This document shows, in pieces, positions 11,713 through 22,429 of a DNA stretch of 64,000 nt. Both the position numbers and the translations under genes were made by a program. How positions within the stretch are numbered: the stretch's first letter is position 1; every line of letters begins with the position of its first letter. Origin of the DNA: Zantedeschia hybrid cultivar (Eukaryota > Streptophyta > Magnoliopsida > Alismatales > Araceae); NCBI GenBank assembly GCA_030544215.1, contig JARZZO010000003.1:24437879-24501878 (forward strand), in the 5' to 3' direction. Under the pieces are notes generated by a model, which saw only the letters and a list, made by a program, of their open reading frames with translations, was not told the origin of the DNA and did not search any database.

Positions 11713-13287
11713 TCAACCCGGATCAATTGATTTGTTGGTATCATTTTGTGTGCCCTGCTCAGATATTATCAGAGCCATACTTTTCCTACTCATGAAGTGA
11801 TGATTTGTCTGATTTGACCATTTGACTACCTCATTCATGCTTACTTCACTTAGACCTTGGTTCATGTGTAATTCTCCTCTCGACTTAGCATGTCTCACCA
11901 TATAAATGTCGTGCATGCGATCAGGTTGTAAGTAATTGTGCTCAAATTCAGGAGGAGATATAGGAGATGGCAGTGTTGGCCTAGGGTGCAACTTTGGTAT
12001 AGGTTCAATGATAGGCCAAGGACTAAGCGAGTGAGGCAAATTGTGAAGTGAATCAATGTCCTTCGTGTAGGATAAAGACTGTTCAAATTCCAAATTCTCT
12101 TCTATGGGAAAGAGGAAATGTTCTAAATCCAGACTATCATCTACCATATTATCCATGTCATGCACTGTATAACAACCCTCATTCTGATCCAAGTACTTGG
12201 AAGCTTGAAAAATATTGATCCCAATCTGCCGATCCCCAAAAGATATGCCCATCTTACATGTTGCATAATTGATATTTTCCTTTGCTGTAGCTAAGAATGG
12301 ACGTCTTAGAATGATTGGAGTGTGATTCAAATCTGAGGATAGGGCTATATCCAAGATAAGGAAGTCCACGGGCAAGTAGCAATCTTCGATTTGGACAATT
12401 ACATCCTCAATGAGTCCTCGTGGCACTTTAATTGATTGATCTGCCAGTTGGAGAATAATAGGAGTGGCCTTCAGTTCTCCAAGATCCAGTTGTTCATAGG
12501 CAGAAGTGGGTAAAAGGTTTACACTAGCCCCAAGATTAAGAAGTGCCTTGTCAAATGTGATTCCTTCAATAACACAAGAGATAAGTGGAGCCCCAGGATC
12601 TTTCATCTTTTTAGGCAATTGGTTAAGCAAAATGGCACTCACTTCTTCAGACAAAAAGACCTTCTTAGGATTTGTTTTGGGCTCTCTCTTATGAGTACAA
12701 AGTTCTTTTAAAAATTTGACATAAGCTGGCACATGTTGGATTGCATCAACCAATGGTATATTAATGTGGACTTGTTTAAATAAGTCCATTAACTGTTCAT
12801 TTTTTGTTTGAATTTGATGTTTTCTTTTATCTTTGCCATTCTCTAAAGCTTGTGGAAAAAGGATTTTTGGTTTATAATTCTCAGGACATTCCTCAATTTT
12901 TCCTTTTCCTTGACTGATATTCGGTTGTTCATTCTCATCTTCATCTTCTTCTTCTTCTTCTTCTTCTTCATTCTGTTCAGGATTGGGCTGACTAGATCCT
13001 TGATTTGGGTAAGGATCCGACAAGACTTTACCATTTATTAAGGCCAAAATTGCTTTCGCATTTTCTAACTGTGGGCCTCTTGGTGGATTTGAGCCCTTTT
13101 GAGGTTGGGCTTGAGGATTAGGTAGGATTGGTTGATGTTGGAAACCCAGAGGATAGTTTCGCGGGTTTGCAATGAGTTGACTTGGTAATGGGCCCACTTC
13201 CCTTCTTATGGTTGTATTAGCCATTTGACCAAATTGGACTTCTAATTTCAAAATGGATTGTTGTTGAGAGATGACCAATTGTTGCAA
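11713..13287 (-). CDS. gag C-terminus and aspartic protease-like region of element B
   Basis: An open frame of 524 codons on the minus strand in the same frame as the gag piece ending at 13657. It starts in a Gln-rich gag tail, passes a Glu-rich stretch (a GAA/GAG repeat at 12945-12970), and reaches a retropepsin-like domain around residues 235-330 (VSAILLNQLPKKMKDPGAPL; ASVNLLPTSAYEQL; TPIILRRPFLATA). In the active-site motif the family has D-L/T-G-A, but here it reads LNLGAS, so the catalytic Asp is Asn (a GAT-to-AAT type change). Protease activity is therefore unlikely. Long and open despite this, it may still reflect an old gag-pro fusion. Confidence 0.75.
   Translation of the reverse strand: MQQLVISQQQSILKLEVQFGQMANTTIRREVGPLPSQLIANPRNYPLGFQHQPILPNPQAQPQKGSNPPRGPQLENAKAILALINGKVLSDPYPNQGSSQPNPEQNEEEEEEEEDEDENEQPNISQGKGKIEECPENYKPKILFPQALENGKDKRKHQIQTKNEQLMDLFKQVHINIPLVDAIQHVPAYVKFLKELCTHKREPKTNPKKVFLSEEVSAILLNQLPKKMKDPGAPLISCVIEGITFDKALLNLGASVNLLPTSAYEQLDLGELKATPIILQLADQSIKVPRGLIEDVIVQIEDCYLPVDFLILDIALSSDLNHTPIILRRPFLATAKENINYATCKMGISFGDRQIGINIFQASKYLDQNEGCYTVHDMDNMVDDSLDLEHFLFPIEENLEFEQSLSYTKDIDSLHNLPHSLSPWPIIEPIPKLHPRPTLPSPISPPEFEHNYLQPDRMHDIYMVRHAKSRGELHMNQGLSEVSMNEVVKWSNQTNHHFMSRKSMALIISEQGTQNDTNKSIDPG
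12945..12972. repeat. CTT trinucleotide repeat (poly-Glu codons)
   Basis: A run of TTC/CTT on the plus strand encodes the poly-Glu stretch of element B's gag-pro protein on the minus strand. Confidence 0.75.
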
Positions 13288-13656
13288 TTGTTGCTATTGT
13301 TGTTGTTGATTCATGAGTAATTGTTACAGCATATTGAATTTGTCATCATTTTGATTTGATGGCTGATGTTCTGGGATTTGATATGGAGGTTGAGAGAACA
13401 TATTCTGATTGTTATTGGGCTGAAAATATGGAGCTTAAGCTTGGGACTGGATAGGTTGGCTTTTATTGAAAGATTGATTTGGGTAGTAATTCTGTTGATG
13501 GGCCCTGTTCTGAAAGTTTTGTGCTTGTGGGTTTGGAGCTTGGGCTTGTTGAGATTTCCATGAAAAATTAGGATGATTCTTCTAGCCAGGGTTGTAGGTG
13601 TTAGAATATGGATCATGATTGGGCTTTGAATAACCCTGGGCTGCTTGGACTTGTTC

Positions 13657-14737
13657 TTAGATGAACGGCGACAATTGGGCCGCCGTAGGACACTCACTGA
13701 CATGGTGAGTTGGGCTAGCACAAAGACTACAAGCTTCTTGATAATATGGAGAAAGTTCTGAGTATGGTCTTGATTGTGCATAGATATTAGATCCTTGATT
13801 ATTTGAAGCTAGGACTTGGTCTAGCTTTTGGGTCATAAGATCCATTTTGCTCATTTGTTGGGACAGAAGGTCCACCTTATCCAACTTTTGGGCCAAGGCA
13901 TTGATATCCATCTTAGGTTCAAATTCTCCTCTCTATTTCTTATTTCATAAACTCCAGTCCGTTTGGATGTTCCCACAGATCTTTCATATGATGAAAGTGA
14001 GCATAATTTATTGAATTTTCACTTACCATTTCAAACAGATCATATGCTTCTTCCTCACTTTTACTCATGAATGCTCCTCCACAAGATGCATTTACCATTT
14101 GCCTGTATTGTGTATCTAAACTTTCATAGAATATTTGCACAATTTGCCATTTAGACAATCTATAGTGTGGGCATTTTCTCAACAATTCCTTCAATCGTTC
14201 CCAAGATTCATGGATTTGTTCACCAGGTAATTGTGAAAACCCGGTTATGGCCCGTCTCATGGTTTTGGATCTTCCTATAGGATAGAATTTCTTCAAGAAC
14301 TCTCATTGCATTTCAGGCCAAGTTCTAATGGGCTTCCCTATCGTTCCAAGCCAATATTTGGCTTTGTCCTTAAGTGAGAAAGGGAATAGGGTAAGTCGAA
14401 GGGCATCTTTCGTGAAATCTTGAATTTTCATGGTTGAACAAATCTTAAAGAATTCATCCAAATATTTATATGGATCTTCATTGGTATTCCCATAAAAAGA
14501 TGTGAGCATTTGGATGGAGCTTGTCTTGATCTCATAATGGCTAGCATGGACATTAGGCAATTGGATACAAGATGAAGGATTATAGTCTTGAGGAATGAAG
14601 TATTCCTTCATTTGTTTAGGCATTTGTTGATTATTTCCAGCCATTTGATGTTGAATATTGGTTTGGTGATGTAAGTATCTCTCAATTTCTTGAATGGGTT
14701 TGATAATATATGGCTTTTGAGATCTTCTACCTAACAT
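13657..14737 (-). pseudogene. gag of element B (Athila-like)
   Basis: Capsid-type gag in three open pieces (14737-14303, 14296-13940, 13911-13657). Visible blocks are LTSFYGNTNEDPYKYLDEFF, DALRLTLFPFSLKDKAKYWL, MRRAITGFSQLPGEQIHESW and IFYESLDTQYRQMVNAS, typical of the plant retrotransposon gag family. The last piece carries a zinc-knuckle-like C-x2-C-x4-H-x4-C (CSLCASPTHHVSEC). The first two pieces share a frame and are split by a TGA at 14303-14305, a likely CGA-to-TGA change in the expected REFLKKF. The third is in another frame. Confidence 0.82.
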
Positions 14738-15677
14738 ATACTAGACAAAGATGAGATGAGAGTGGTTGTTTTTGTTATTTTTATTTTTATATATTTTTAT
14801 GTTTATTTATGCAAAGACAAACAAGTTAACAACAAATTCCTATTGACCTAAATGTACCATAGACTTAAGAATGAGATTTCTCACAAAATGGCTAGAATTC
14901 ACTATGAATCACTCCTACAACAGATCAATCGGCCAGGTAAGAGGTGGGATAGTGGGAGGCTCCCCCTACTTTCGTAGGGACCTAATTAAATAACCACTTG
15001 TCCACTTAAGCGTTTGCCTTTGTAACATCTAGCCTAGATACCGTTGTCCAAAGTAGAAATGAATTCAAAGCTCGGTCCAATCATAGTGTGAACCCTACGT
15101 GCAATTGCTATTTGATTTTTATTGCGCTTGGGACAATGCAAGATGGAGTGTTTGTGGTTTGTGGGCCAAGGAAGGGTGATGAAATCCCCACCTTATCTTG
15201 TTATGAAGATGCCCTTAAATTATTTTATCAATGAGATGCTTACCACAATTCAAACAAGTTTGTTTTGTGCAATAATGAAATGACAATACATGAATATGTT
15301 ATTTGCTCAATTTTTGAAAGACTCACCTTGCTTCCCGCACTCTTCAACATGAATCAAATGACAAAAATAAAAGCTAAATGGCTAATTCTAATGCAATTCT
15401 ATATGATATATGTCTTAAAATATGAAGGTTTTATTTCTAATCTTGAGATGTATTTTTTTTAATTTTATGTTTTCTTATTTTTTTATTTAATGAGATCTAT
15501 ATCTACTCTAAGCAAATCTGAAAATAAAATAAAAATATTTAAGAAATTGGAACAAACTCACCAAGTTGAGCTTTCCTTTTGTCTTTTTTTTTTTTAAAAA
15601 TTCTTGCAAAAAGAGAAAATGAATGTGAGTATGGATTATACAAATGGATCCAAAATAATCAAAATTAAAATTCTAAT
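14738..15677 (-). other. 5' leader of element B
   Basis: About 0.94 kb of AT-rich untranslated sequence between gag and the PBS. No further gene is visible. It includes poly-T/poly-A runs near 14755-14810 and 15450-15600. Confidence 0.65.
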
Positions 15678-15695
15678 TCTCCGGTAACGGCGCCA
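15678..15695 (-). promoter_or_regulatory. primer binding site of element B (tRNA-Asp type)
   Basis: Minus-strand TGGCGCCGTTACCGGAGA is complementary, with about two mismatches, to the 3' end of plant tRNA-Asp, the usual Athila primer. It lies 5 nt inside the 5' LTR that ends at 15701. Confidence 0.82.
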
Positions 15696-16417
15696 AAAAT
15701 TGATCATTCGAAATTATGTGTCGTTAAGCATATTCGAACATCAATCTTAAAATTCCAATTTTCACATATAATTATTTGAAAAATAGCAAGTGGTGAGATT
15801 GGGTCGAATCCACATGGAAATAGACTTTTAAAGTTGAAAACTTTGAGTTTTTAGAAGTAAAATAGAGTATAAAGAAGAGGGAGCATGATGATTTGATTTG
15901 TTAAGAATTAAAATTAACCGGACTTACTATGAACTCACAAAAGGAGCACCCCTAAAAGAGCATAATTAGACCATCTACTGAACTAAGACTACCTCTAAAA
16001 CACTAATTAAAAATAGAATATAAAATTTGAGTAGTATTAACAAAAGAAAAAATAAATGTTGTAAAACAAAAAGATAGAGAAAAGATAACGTTTTTCAAAG
16101 GAGCTACCGTCATTTATTATTATAACAATATGAAATTTTACCGAGACATTGAAAATAAAAACTTAACATAACTTTTATAAGAAAAATTTTACAAACAATA
16201 TTTTAAATACAGTGTAACATGGAGAACTCAAAAACTAGAGAGAGAGACAGTGGAGAGAGAAAATTGATGTTTGCAGCCGTCGTAATCCTTCGCGCGGATC
16301 CTTGGTAGCCTTGGACTCCTTCCAATGGTCAGTTTCAGTGCCTCGAGTCCACATCTTGCACTAATAGACACTGGTTTGAGAGAGATGTAGAGAGAGAGAG
16401 AGAGAGAGAGGGGGGGC

Positions 16418-16445
16418 TGCTACAGTACCCGTGGGTACTGTAGCA
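16418..16445. other. perfect hairpin in B 5' LTR
   Basis: TGCTACAGTAC, loop CCGTGG, GTACTGTAGCA. The stem is identical to 9488-9515 while the loop differs at several positions. Confidence 0.75.
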
Positions 16446-17103
16446 AAGAGAGGGAGAAAGTGGGAGAGAAATTGAGAGAGAGAGCTATTTGGTGGAAGGG
16501 GTGAGAGAGTTTAAAAATTTTCAAAAGTTCTGAAAAATCTCCGAATTGAGAAAGAGAATTTCCATAAACAAGTTTCCTTTTTCCTCCCCCCTCCCATGGT
16601 TTTATAGAAGATAATTCTTAATTCAAATTTTAAATTTCAAATAGGATAATAAATAGGCTATTAAGCTCATCCTTGATTAGTGGATCTTCTTTTAAGCCAA
16701 TAAAGACTATTTTGAATTTTGAATTTGGAAATAAATATCTTTCTTTTTAAATTTTAGGATTCCCTCCTCCTCTCTCTCTTGGTTTTATAGAAGAGAATTC
16801 TTAATTCAAATTTTAAATTTCAAATCCTCTAATAAATGGGCCCTTAATTGCTCGCATTAAGCTCCTCCTTGATTAGAGGATTTTCCATGAATGTACATTT
16901 GAAATTTAAATTTAGAGATGGATATTTCAAATTTTGAATTTTGAATTGAAGAATAAATGTTATTTTTGAGATTTTGAAAATTTAAAATTCAAATAAAAAA
17001 ATACTATTTTTGAAATTTGAATTCCGAAATTCTCTCTTCTCTCTCTTAGTTGGCTTTTGGTTCCCTTTTTAAGACAAAAAGAAATACAATCTTGTTCCTT
17101 CCA

Positions 17104-17157
17104 GGATTCGAACCCTGGTTACTTCCTTAAAATCCAGGTAGTCCAACTACTATGCCA
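17104..17157 (-). other. tRNA-like A-box/B-box module in B 5' LTR
   Basis: On the minus strand an A-box-like TGGCATAGTAGTTGG (17143-17157) precedes a perfect T-arm, CCAGGGTTCGAATCCTGG, containing the B box (17104-17114). Spacing is tRNA-like. No full acceptor stem is visible, so this is a tRNA-derived module, not a tRNA gene. Confidence 0.55.
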
Positions 17158-17447
17158 TCTACTTGCTCATGTCTTACATTCACTTAAAATAACAGTTAAG
17201 TTCATGCAGCAATCAATAGATCATCCAAATGTACATTAAATGATTGTTGAGAAAGTCTTATTTGAAAATCAAATTGCTATCTTTATTCAATCCATGGAGT
17301 GATGATATTTGAAATTCGAATTTTACAGAATTGATATGTTTGAAAGTATAATTGATTTATCTATCATTCCATGTGATTTTGTTCATTAAATTGATAGCAA
17401 AGTGTATAAGTTTCATCTGTTATTTATGTAAAATTGTGAACTTATCA

Positions 17448-18202
17448 ATGCAGAAATTAATTAAGAACTAAATTGGATGGCCCCTAGGAAGTCTTGGTTC
17501 TTGAATGGAACTTGAAAAGACGAAGAAAGGATAAAGCTTGCTTCAAGACTCCTGAAAGTAGTAGCAGCGCCTCGATCCTTCAGCGTTTGGACGTCGTCTC
17601 TCTCAAAGATTCTTAATTAACTCTCTTAAAAAATTATCACTCAAAATTATCATCAATAATCACTAACCTTTCAAGAATTATCACTAACTTTTTAATGGCC
17701 ATGGACTTGGGTATTTATAGGCTTAAGTTCACGCATCCGCGGTTACTTACAGATTAACATGAAGGAATTTAAAGCTAAGCCAACCAAGAAATAGATAAAT
17801 ACAGCCTAATTCATCATTATCTGCAATTAACTAAAATGCGTCGCCTATGGGAGACATCTTTTAGTTTAATTAAGATAAGGATAAACATCGGAAAGAAGAA
17901 GTAGAAGCAGTTTAGGAAACCTAAATGGTGTCGTGCAAGCAAGACGTCTTTTAGTTTATTAATAAATTAATTAAAAATCAGATTAAAAATTGAAATAAGA
18001 ATAATCCCTAAATGGCGTCTACATGGGCCGACGTCTTTTAGAATCTTTCATATTTGATTAAAAATCTGAGTTAAAATGAATTTTTTTAATAAACTTAAAT
18101 TATGTCTGTTTGACCCGATATCATTTAGATAATTAATTCAGAAAGATTAATAAAAATTAATTAATGATTAAATATCAGACCATTTTGGGGCATTATTATT
18201 AT
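17448..18202 (-). repeat. LTR remnant of copy A (U3 side)
   Basis: The reverse complement matches the U3 and promoter part of the Tat LTR seen at 35886-36530 and 57730-58500, including the inverted end region (TCTGTTTGACCCGATAT, ATATCAGACCATTTTGGGGC). It contains three of the 34-bp dyads and a minus-strand TATAAATACC promoter match near 17714. It is cut on the left by element B and on the right by copia element C. Confidence 0.8.
17831..18040. repeat. 34-bp dyad cluster, 3 units (copy A LTR)
   Basis: Units at 17831-17864, 17921-17954 and 18007-18040, spaced 86-90 bp. They are counterparts of three of the four units in the U3 of the Tat LTRs at 35942-36239 and 57919-58216, in inverted orientation. 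Confidence 0.78.
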
Positions 18203-19291
18203 TGGGTTCGCTGTGTCGGGATCCAACCGAAAATGCAACGGAATAAAAATAATTTTATGATCGGATCCATCCCGTTTCGATCAACAAAACAAGACCGGAG
18301 TAAATCGGACTTACCTTGCGCGGATTCGAATCTGTGTTCGTTTTCCGGTTCCGTTGGAGCGAATTTAATGTCCCACAATAAATTCGGACGGACTTCCGAT
18401 CACGTTGGATGTCAAGCAACATCGCGTGATCCTGGATGGCACTCGGGTTATCGCAACCCTCTATTGGAACCTTTCTGTCATCGGTTAGCACGCGGATATA
18501 ATCCTTCATCCGTGCAATGTTCCCGAATCGACTTAGGGTGTGGTTTACTGTTAAACCCTATTCGGTCGATTCACTTGAATCAGATGCCGCTAATCTGAAT
18601 CCGATAACTCCTTATCGAACACAGAGTCCGCTCTGGCCAGGGACTTTAAGTGCATCATTCCCGGAACATTCTCTCTCAAACTACCGAGAGCGGATGATCC
18701 CGTATTGAACACACAATTACCTTCGAGGGCATTTCCCTGAACCTGATCGCTTGACTTATTGATAACCTATGGTTAGGGATTCGTTAGTCAAGGTCAAAGT
18801 TCAGAAACCTACCAACAAGATATCTTTGGCATCACAGGTTCAAGGATCATCCACACAATCGTGACAAAAGAATCGAGCTGGTTAACGGTGAGGTGTTTAC
18901 CATCCAGCAATTCATAGTCGGATCAGTTCAGTAAACTCATTCGCCAATGAGCACCTACAGGTCCAGCATAGTGTCTCCACACAAGTGACTTATAGGATCA
19001 GTCACCCTCATCATATGAGCTGAAGTAACCTATACTAGTCTATCTAGATGTTCGATGTCCTATCTCAAACATCCTATGACTAGGAACAATTAAGAACATG
19101 TGTTTATAGATCTTCGGTCCCGTAATTATGATCTCATCATAATCCGAAGATTGTTGCACATGTTCATGGACTTTATCGTGATACGATAAATATAGATCGA
19201 ATTAATTACACACAATGAATTATTGCCATTTATTAATAATCTGAATCAGTACATAGTATCGGATTGGCTTTGAGACCATTTGATACTAACA
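18203..19291 (-). repeat. 3' LTR of element C (internally deleted)
   Basis: Plus-strand termini are TGGGTTCGCT and ATACTAACA. It is 1089 bp. Compared with the 5' LTR it lacks about 480 bp: the sequence ...TTGGAGCGA joins directly to ATTTAATGTCC, whereas the other LTR has extra sequence from 25624 to about 26102. Confidence 0.85.
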
Positions 19292-19303
19292 ATCTCCTAC
19301 TTG
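19292..19303 (-). promoter_or_regulatory. polypurine tract of element C
   Basis: Minus-strand CAAGTAGGAGAT stands directly before the 3' LTR start TGTTAGTATC. The RNase H frame ends just upstream, as is usual in copia. Confidence 0.75.
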
Positions 19304-19305
19304 GA

Positions 19306-19761
19306 CTAAAGCCAATCACTTTTATACAGAATACCCATATTCTCTAAGTGACGCTCAAAGACATTTTGAGACAAAGGCTTTGTAAGTGGATCTGCTATGT
19401 TGTTGGCTGAAGGAACTCTTTCCACCACGACATCTCCTCGAGCTATAATCTCTCTGATTAGATGAAAGCAACGCAGAATGTGCTTCGACTTCTGATGAGA
19501 CTTCGGCTCTTTCGCTTGAGCAATCACCCCATTGTTGTCACACAGTAGTGGGACGGGACCAAATATGCTTTCCACCACACCAAAATCGCCGATGAATTTC
19601 TTCATCCATACAGCTTCCTTGGCGGCTTCAGCAACAACAATATACTTGGCTTCTGTTGTCGAATAAGCAGTGGTTTCCTACTTGGAACTTTTCCAACTCA
19701 CTGCTCTCCCGTTGAGTGTGAAAACAAAACCTGATGTCGACTTGTTGTTGTCAGGATCAGA
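19306..19761 (-). pseudogene. copia RNase H (element C)
   Basis: The C-terminal part (19605-19306) is open: PLLCDNNGVIAQAKEPKSHQ, then KSKHILRCFHLIREI and NIADPLTKPLSQNVFERHLE. The N-terminal part continues in the same frame to the RT but is interrupted by two TAG codons, after TDSSF and after SWKSSK, both at positions that are Gln in functional copia elements. The stop at 19306 is the natural end of the polyprotein. Confidence 0.85.
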
Positions 19762-20934
19762 CTAAAAACTTGAGTCAGTGTATCCTTGCAGCTTTAAGTC
19801 TCCTTCTCCATAGACTAGAAATAGATCCTTAGTCCTTCTCAAGTACTTAAGGATGCATTTCACAGCCTTCCAGTGTGCATCACCTAGATCTGCCTGATGT
19901 CTACTCGTAACACTTAGAGCATATGCTACATTAGGTCTGGTATATAGCATGGCATACATGATGGACCCTATGGCAGAAGCATAGGGGACTTTATCCATCA
20001 CAGCCCTCTCTTCAGGTGTCTTGGGAGACTGACCTTTAGAGAGTGAAATTCCATGTCTCATCGGTATGAGACCTCTCTTAGAATTTTTCATGCCAAACCT
20101 TTTGAGAATGGTTTCTATGTACATGGATTGGGTTAAAGCTAGCATCTTCTTTGATCTATCTCTATAGATCCGTATTCCTAATACGTAAGATGCTTCTCCC
20201 AAATCCTTCATGGAGAAGTTCTTTGACAGCCATATCTTTACTGGTGACATCATTCCTACATCATTCCCAATCAATAGGATGTCGTCAACGTAAAGAATCA
20301 GAAATGTGATTGCGCTCCCACTGTTTTTCTTATATACACATGGCTCATCTTCATTCTTAATGAAGCCATAAGATTTGATTGCCTCATCAAATCTTATGTT
20401 CCAGCTTCGGGAAGCTTGCTTCAGTCCATAAATGGACCTCTGCAACTTGCATACCATGTCTGGAGATTCTTTGGATGTGAATCCTTCTAGTTGTATCATA
20501 TACACTTCCTCCTCAAGGTTTCCATTGAGGAAGGCAGTCTTCACATCCATCTGCCATATTTCATAACCATGGTATGTAGCAATGGCGAGAAGAATTCTGA
20601 TAGACTTAATCATAGTAACGGGTGAAATGGTTTCGTCATAGTCAACACCTTGTCTTTGACGATAGCCTTTTGCCACTAATCTTACTTTATAAGTCTCTAT
20701 ACGTCCATCTGCACCGATCTTTCTTTTAAAAATCTATTTGCATCCGATAGGTACTATACCATCGGGTAAATCTTCCAAGTTCCAAACTTGGTTGATGTAC
20801 ATGGACTGTATTTCATAATTCATGGCTTCCCGCCATTTTTCGGCCTCTGGACTTTCAATGGCCTCCTGGTAAGTCTTAAGATCATCATCCTCATTATAGG
20901 GTATCCTTGAACCATCCAAATTAATATGTCCCAC
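19762..20934 (-). pseudogene. copia reverse transcriptase (element C)
   Basis: RT motifs are clear: GVDYDETISPVTMIKSIRIL, WQMDVKTAFLNGNLEEEVYM, SIYGLKQASRSWNIRFDEAI and the catalytic ILYVDDILLIGND, followed by MKDLGEASYVLGI and AIGSIMYAMLYTRPNVAYAL. The N-terminal piece (20934-20734) ends at a TAG where Trp is expected (GCK-stop-IFKRK). From 20676 to 19762 the frame is open for 304 codons, the longest piece of this element. Confidence 0.88.
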
Positions 20935-21031
20935 ATATCTTTATGGTGGTTTAGATTATCTTTCAAACCTACAAGGTTCCTGTGTATCATTTTGAACAGG
21001 TTCAGAAACTGACGGTTCATCTGATGAACCA

Positions 21032-21953
21032 TTACCAGTTTGGAATTTCTTCCATAATTACTTTACTCCCACTGTCCTTTTGGAGAATATAATCTTCTTC
21101 CAAAAAGACAGCTCTCCTGGCCACAATCAGCTTTTGTTCGCCAGGATGATAAAAAGTAATATCCATAGGTTTCCTTTGGATATCCCATAAATGTGCATTT
21201 GTCAATTCTGGACTCCAGCTTATCTGCGTCATGTCTTTTAACATGAGCAGGACATCCCCAGACTTTAACATGTTTAAGGTCTGGTTTCCTGCCATTCTAT
21301 ATCTCATATGGAGTGGTTTCAACAGACTTGCTGGGTACCTTGTTCAGGATATGTATAGCTGAGCTAGGTGCATATCCCTATAAAGACACTGGTAATTTGG
21401 ACATGCTCATCACGGATCGCACCATTTCCATCAATGTGCGATTTCTCCTTTCTAATACACCATTCATTTGAGGTGTATAAGGAGGTGTAAGCTGAGAAAG
21501 GATACCATTATCCTTTAAGTATTTAATGAACTATATACTCAAGTATTCACCACCCCGATCGGATCGGATGGTTTTTATACTTTTTCCAGTTTGTTTCTCT
21601 ACTACATTCTTAAATTCTCTGAATTTCTCAAAGGCTTCAGATTTATACTTCAATAAGTATATATATCTAAATCTTAAGAAATCATCAGTGAATGTAATGA
21701 AGTATGAGAAACCACCAATGGCTTGGGTTGACATAGGACCACATACATCTGAATGTATGAGTTCTAATATGTCTTTAGCTCGTTCTCCAGTTTCACTAAA
21801 TGGATACTTAGCCATTTTACCCATGAAACATGACTGACAGGTTGCATATGATTCATAATCAAATGGATCTAAATATCCATCTTTATGCATCCTTTGGAGT
21901 CTGTTTTCACCAATGTGTCCAAGCCAACAATGCCGCAAGTAGGCTTTGTTCAT
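21032..21953 (-). pseudogene. copia integrase (element C)
   Basis: The pre-integrase zinc module is visible as HCWLGHIGENRLQRMHKDG then CQSCFMGKM. The core has DVCGPM, FTDDFLRF and SDRGGEYLS, which carry the first two catalytic Asp residues and the third region. A second piece (21322-21032) is the C-terminal part (NAHLWDIQRKPMDITFYHPG). Stops between 21531 and 21322 break the frame. Confidence 0.83.
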
Positions 21954-22110
21954 TTCATACTTCTTTTAATTGAAGAACCGATGTGTAAATTTTCATGAGA
22001 CACATTTAATAGATACAAACCATTAGAATATATAGCAGAAGCTATTAATTTATTTCCAAAATAAATTGAACAACTATTGTTCCCAAAATTTAAATTGTAT
22101 TCAATTCTAT

Positions 22111-22302
22111 CTAAATATGAAATAGAAATATGTTCCTTATTATGCTAGGTACATAATAACATTCATCTAATGAAAATGTATCTTCGGATGGTAGCTTGAG
22201 CTTCACTGTCCCCGCAGCGATCGTCGCAACTCTTGCGCCATTACCTAACCTCAGCTCCATCTCACCGATTCTCAGCTTACGTCTTCTTGTCAGTGCCTGC
22301 AC
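22111..22302 (-). pseudogene. copia protease C-terminal part (element C)
   Basis: MELRLGNGARVATIAAGTV and FSLDECYYVPSI match the C-terminal half of copia proteases. The catalytic D-S/T-G half upstream is not visible as an intact frame. The sequence between this piece and integrase contains further stops. Confidence 0.65.
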
Positions 22303-22429
22303 ATAATTGCAGATATGAGATACACATCAAGTATCTAATATCCATGATATACAGTCTCTTATTGACAAGTTTACATCTATCATATAGATACCTGAAGCGT
22401 CCTGCTGCTTCACAGTTCCTTGAGCCTTG

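Larger units (their letters stand above)
8902..17447 (-). mobile_element. Athila-like non-autonomous retrotransposon (element B)
   Basis: Two long LTR copies (8902-10519 and 15701-17447) flank about 5.2 kb with a PBS next to the right LTR and a polypurine tract next to the left one, so the element runs on the minus strand. It encodes gag and protease only; I see no RT, RNase H or integrase. The gag type and the tRNA-Asp PBS point to the Athila group (family knowledge). It lies inside copy A's LTR; about 200 bp at the outer edge of its left LTR and part of A's LTR are missing at 8901, so no target duplication can be read. Confidence 0.8.
15701..17447 (-). repeat. 5' LTR of element B (complete, 1747 bp)
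   Basis: On the plus strand it begins TGATCATTCG and ends AACTTATCA, giving TGAT...ATCA termini. It sits against the PBS on the left and copy A's LTR sequence on the right. It carries the same hairpin, GA tract and tRNA-like module as the other LTR. Compared with 8902-10519, differences are scattered, which suggests an old insertion. Confidence 0.85.

Noticed and set aside
12843..13041. Lys-rich and Phe-rich short frames
   Set aside because: Both are other-frame readings of the CTT repeat inside element B gag-pro.
17104..17157. functional tRNA gene
   Set aside because: T-arm and A-box-like parts are present, but no acceptor stem or clear anticodon arm.
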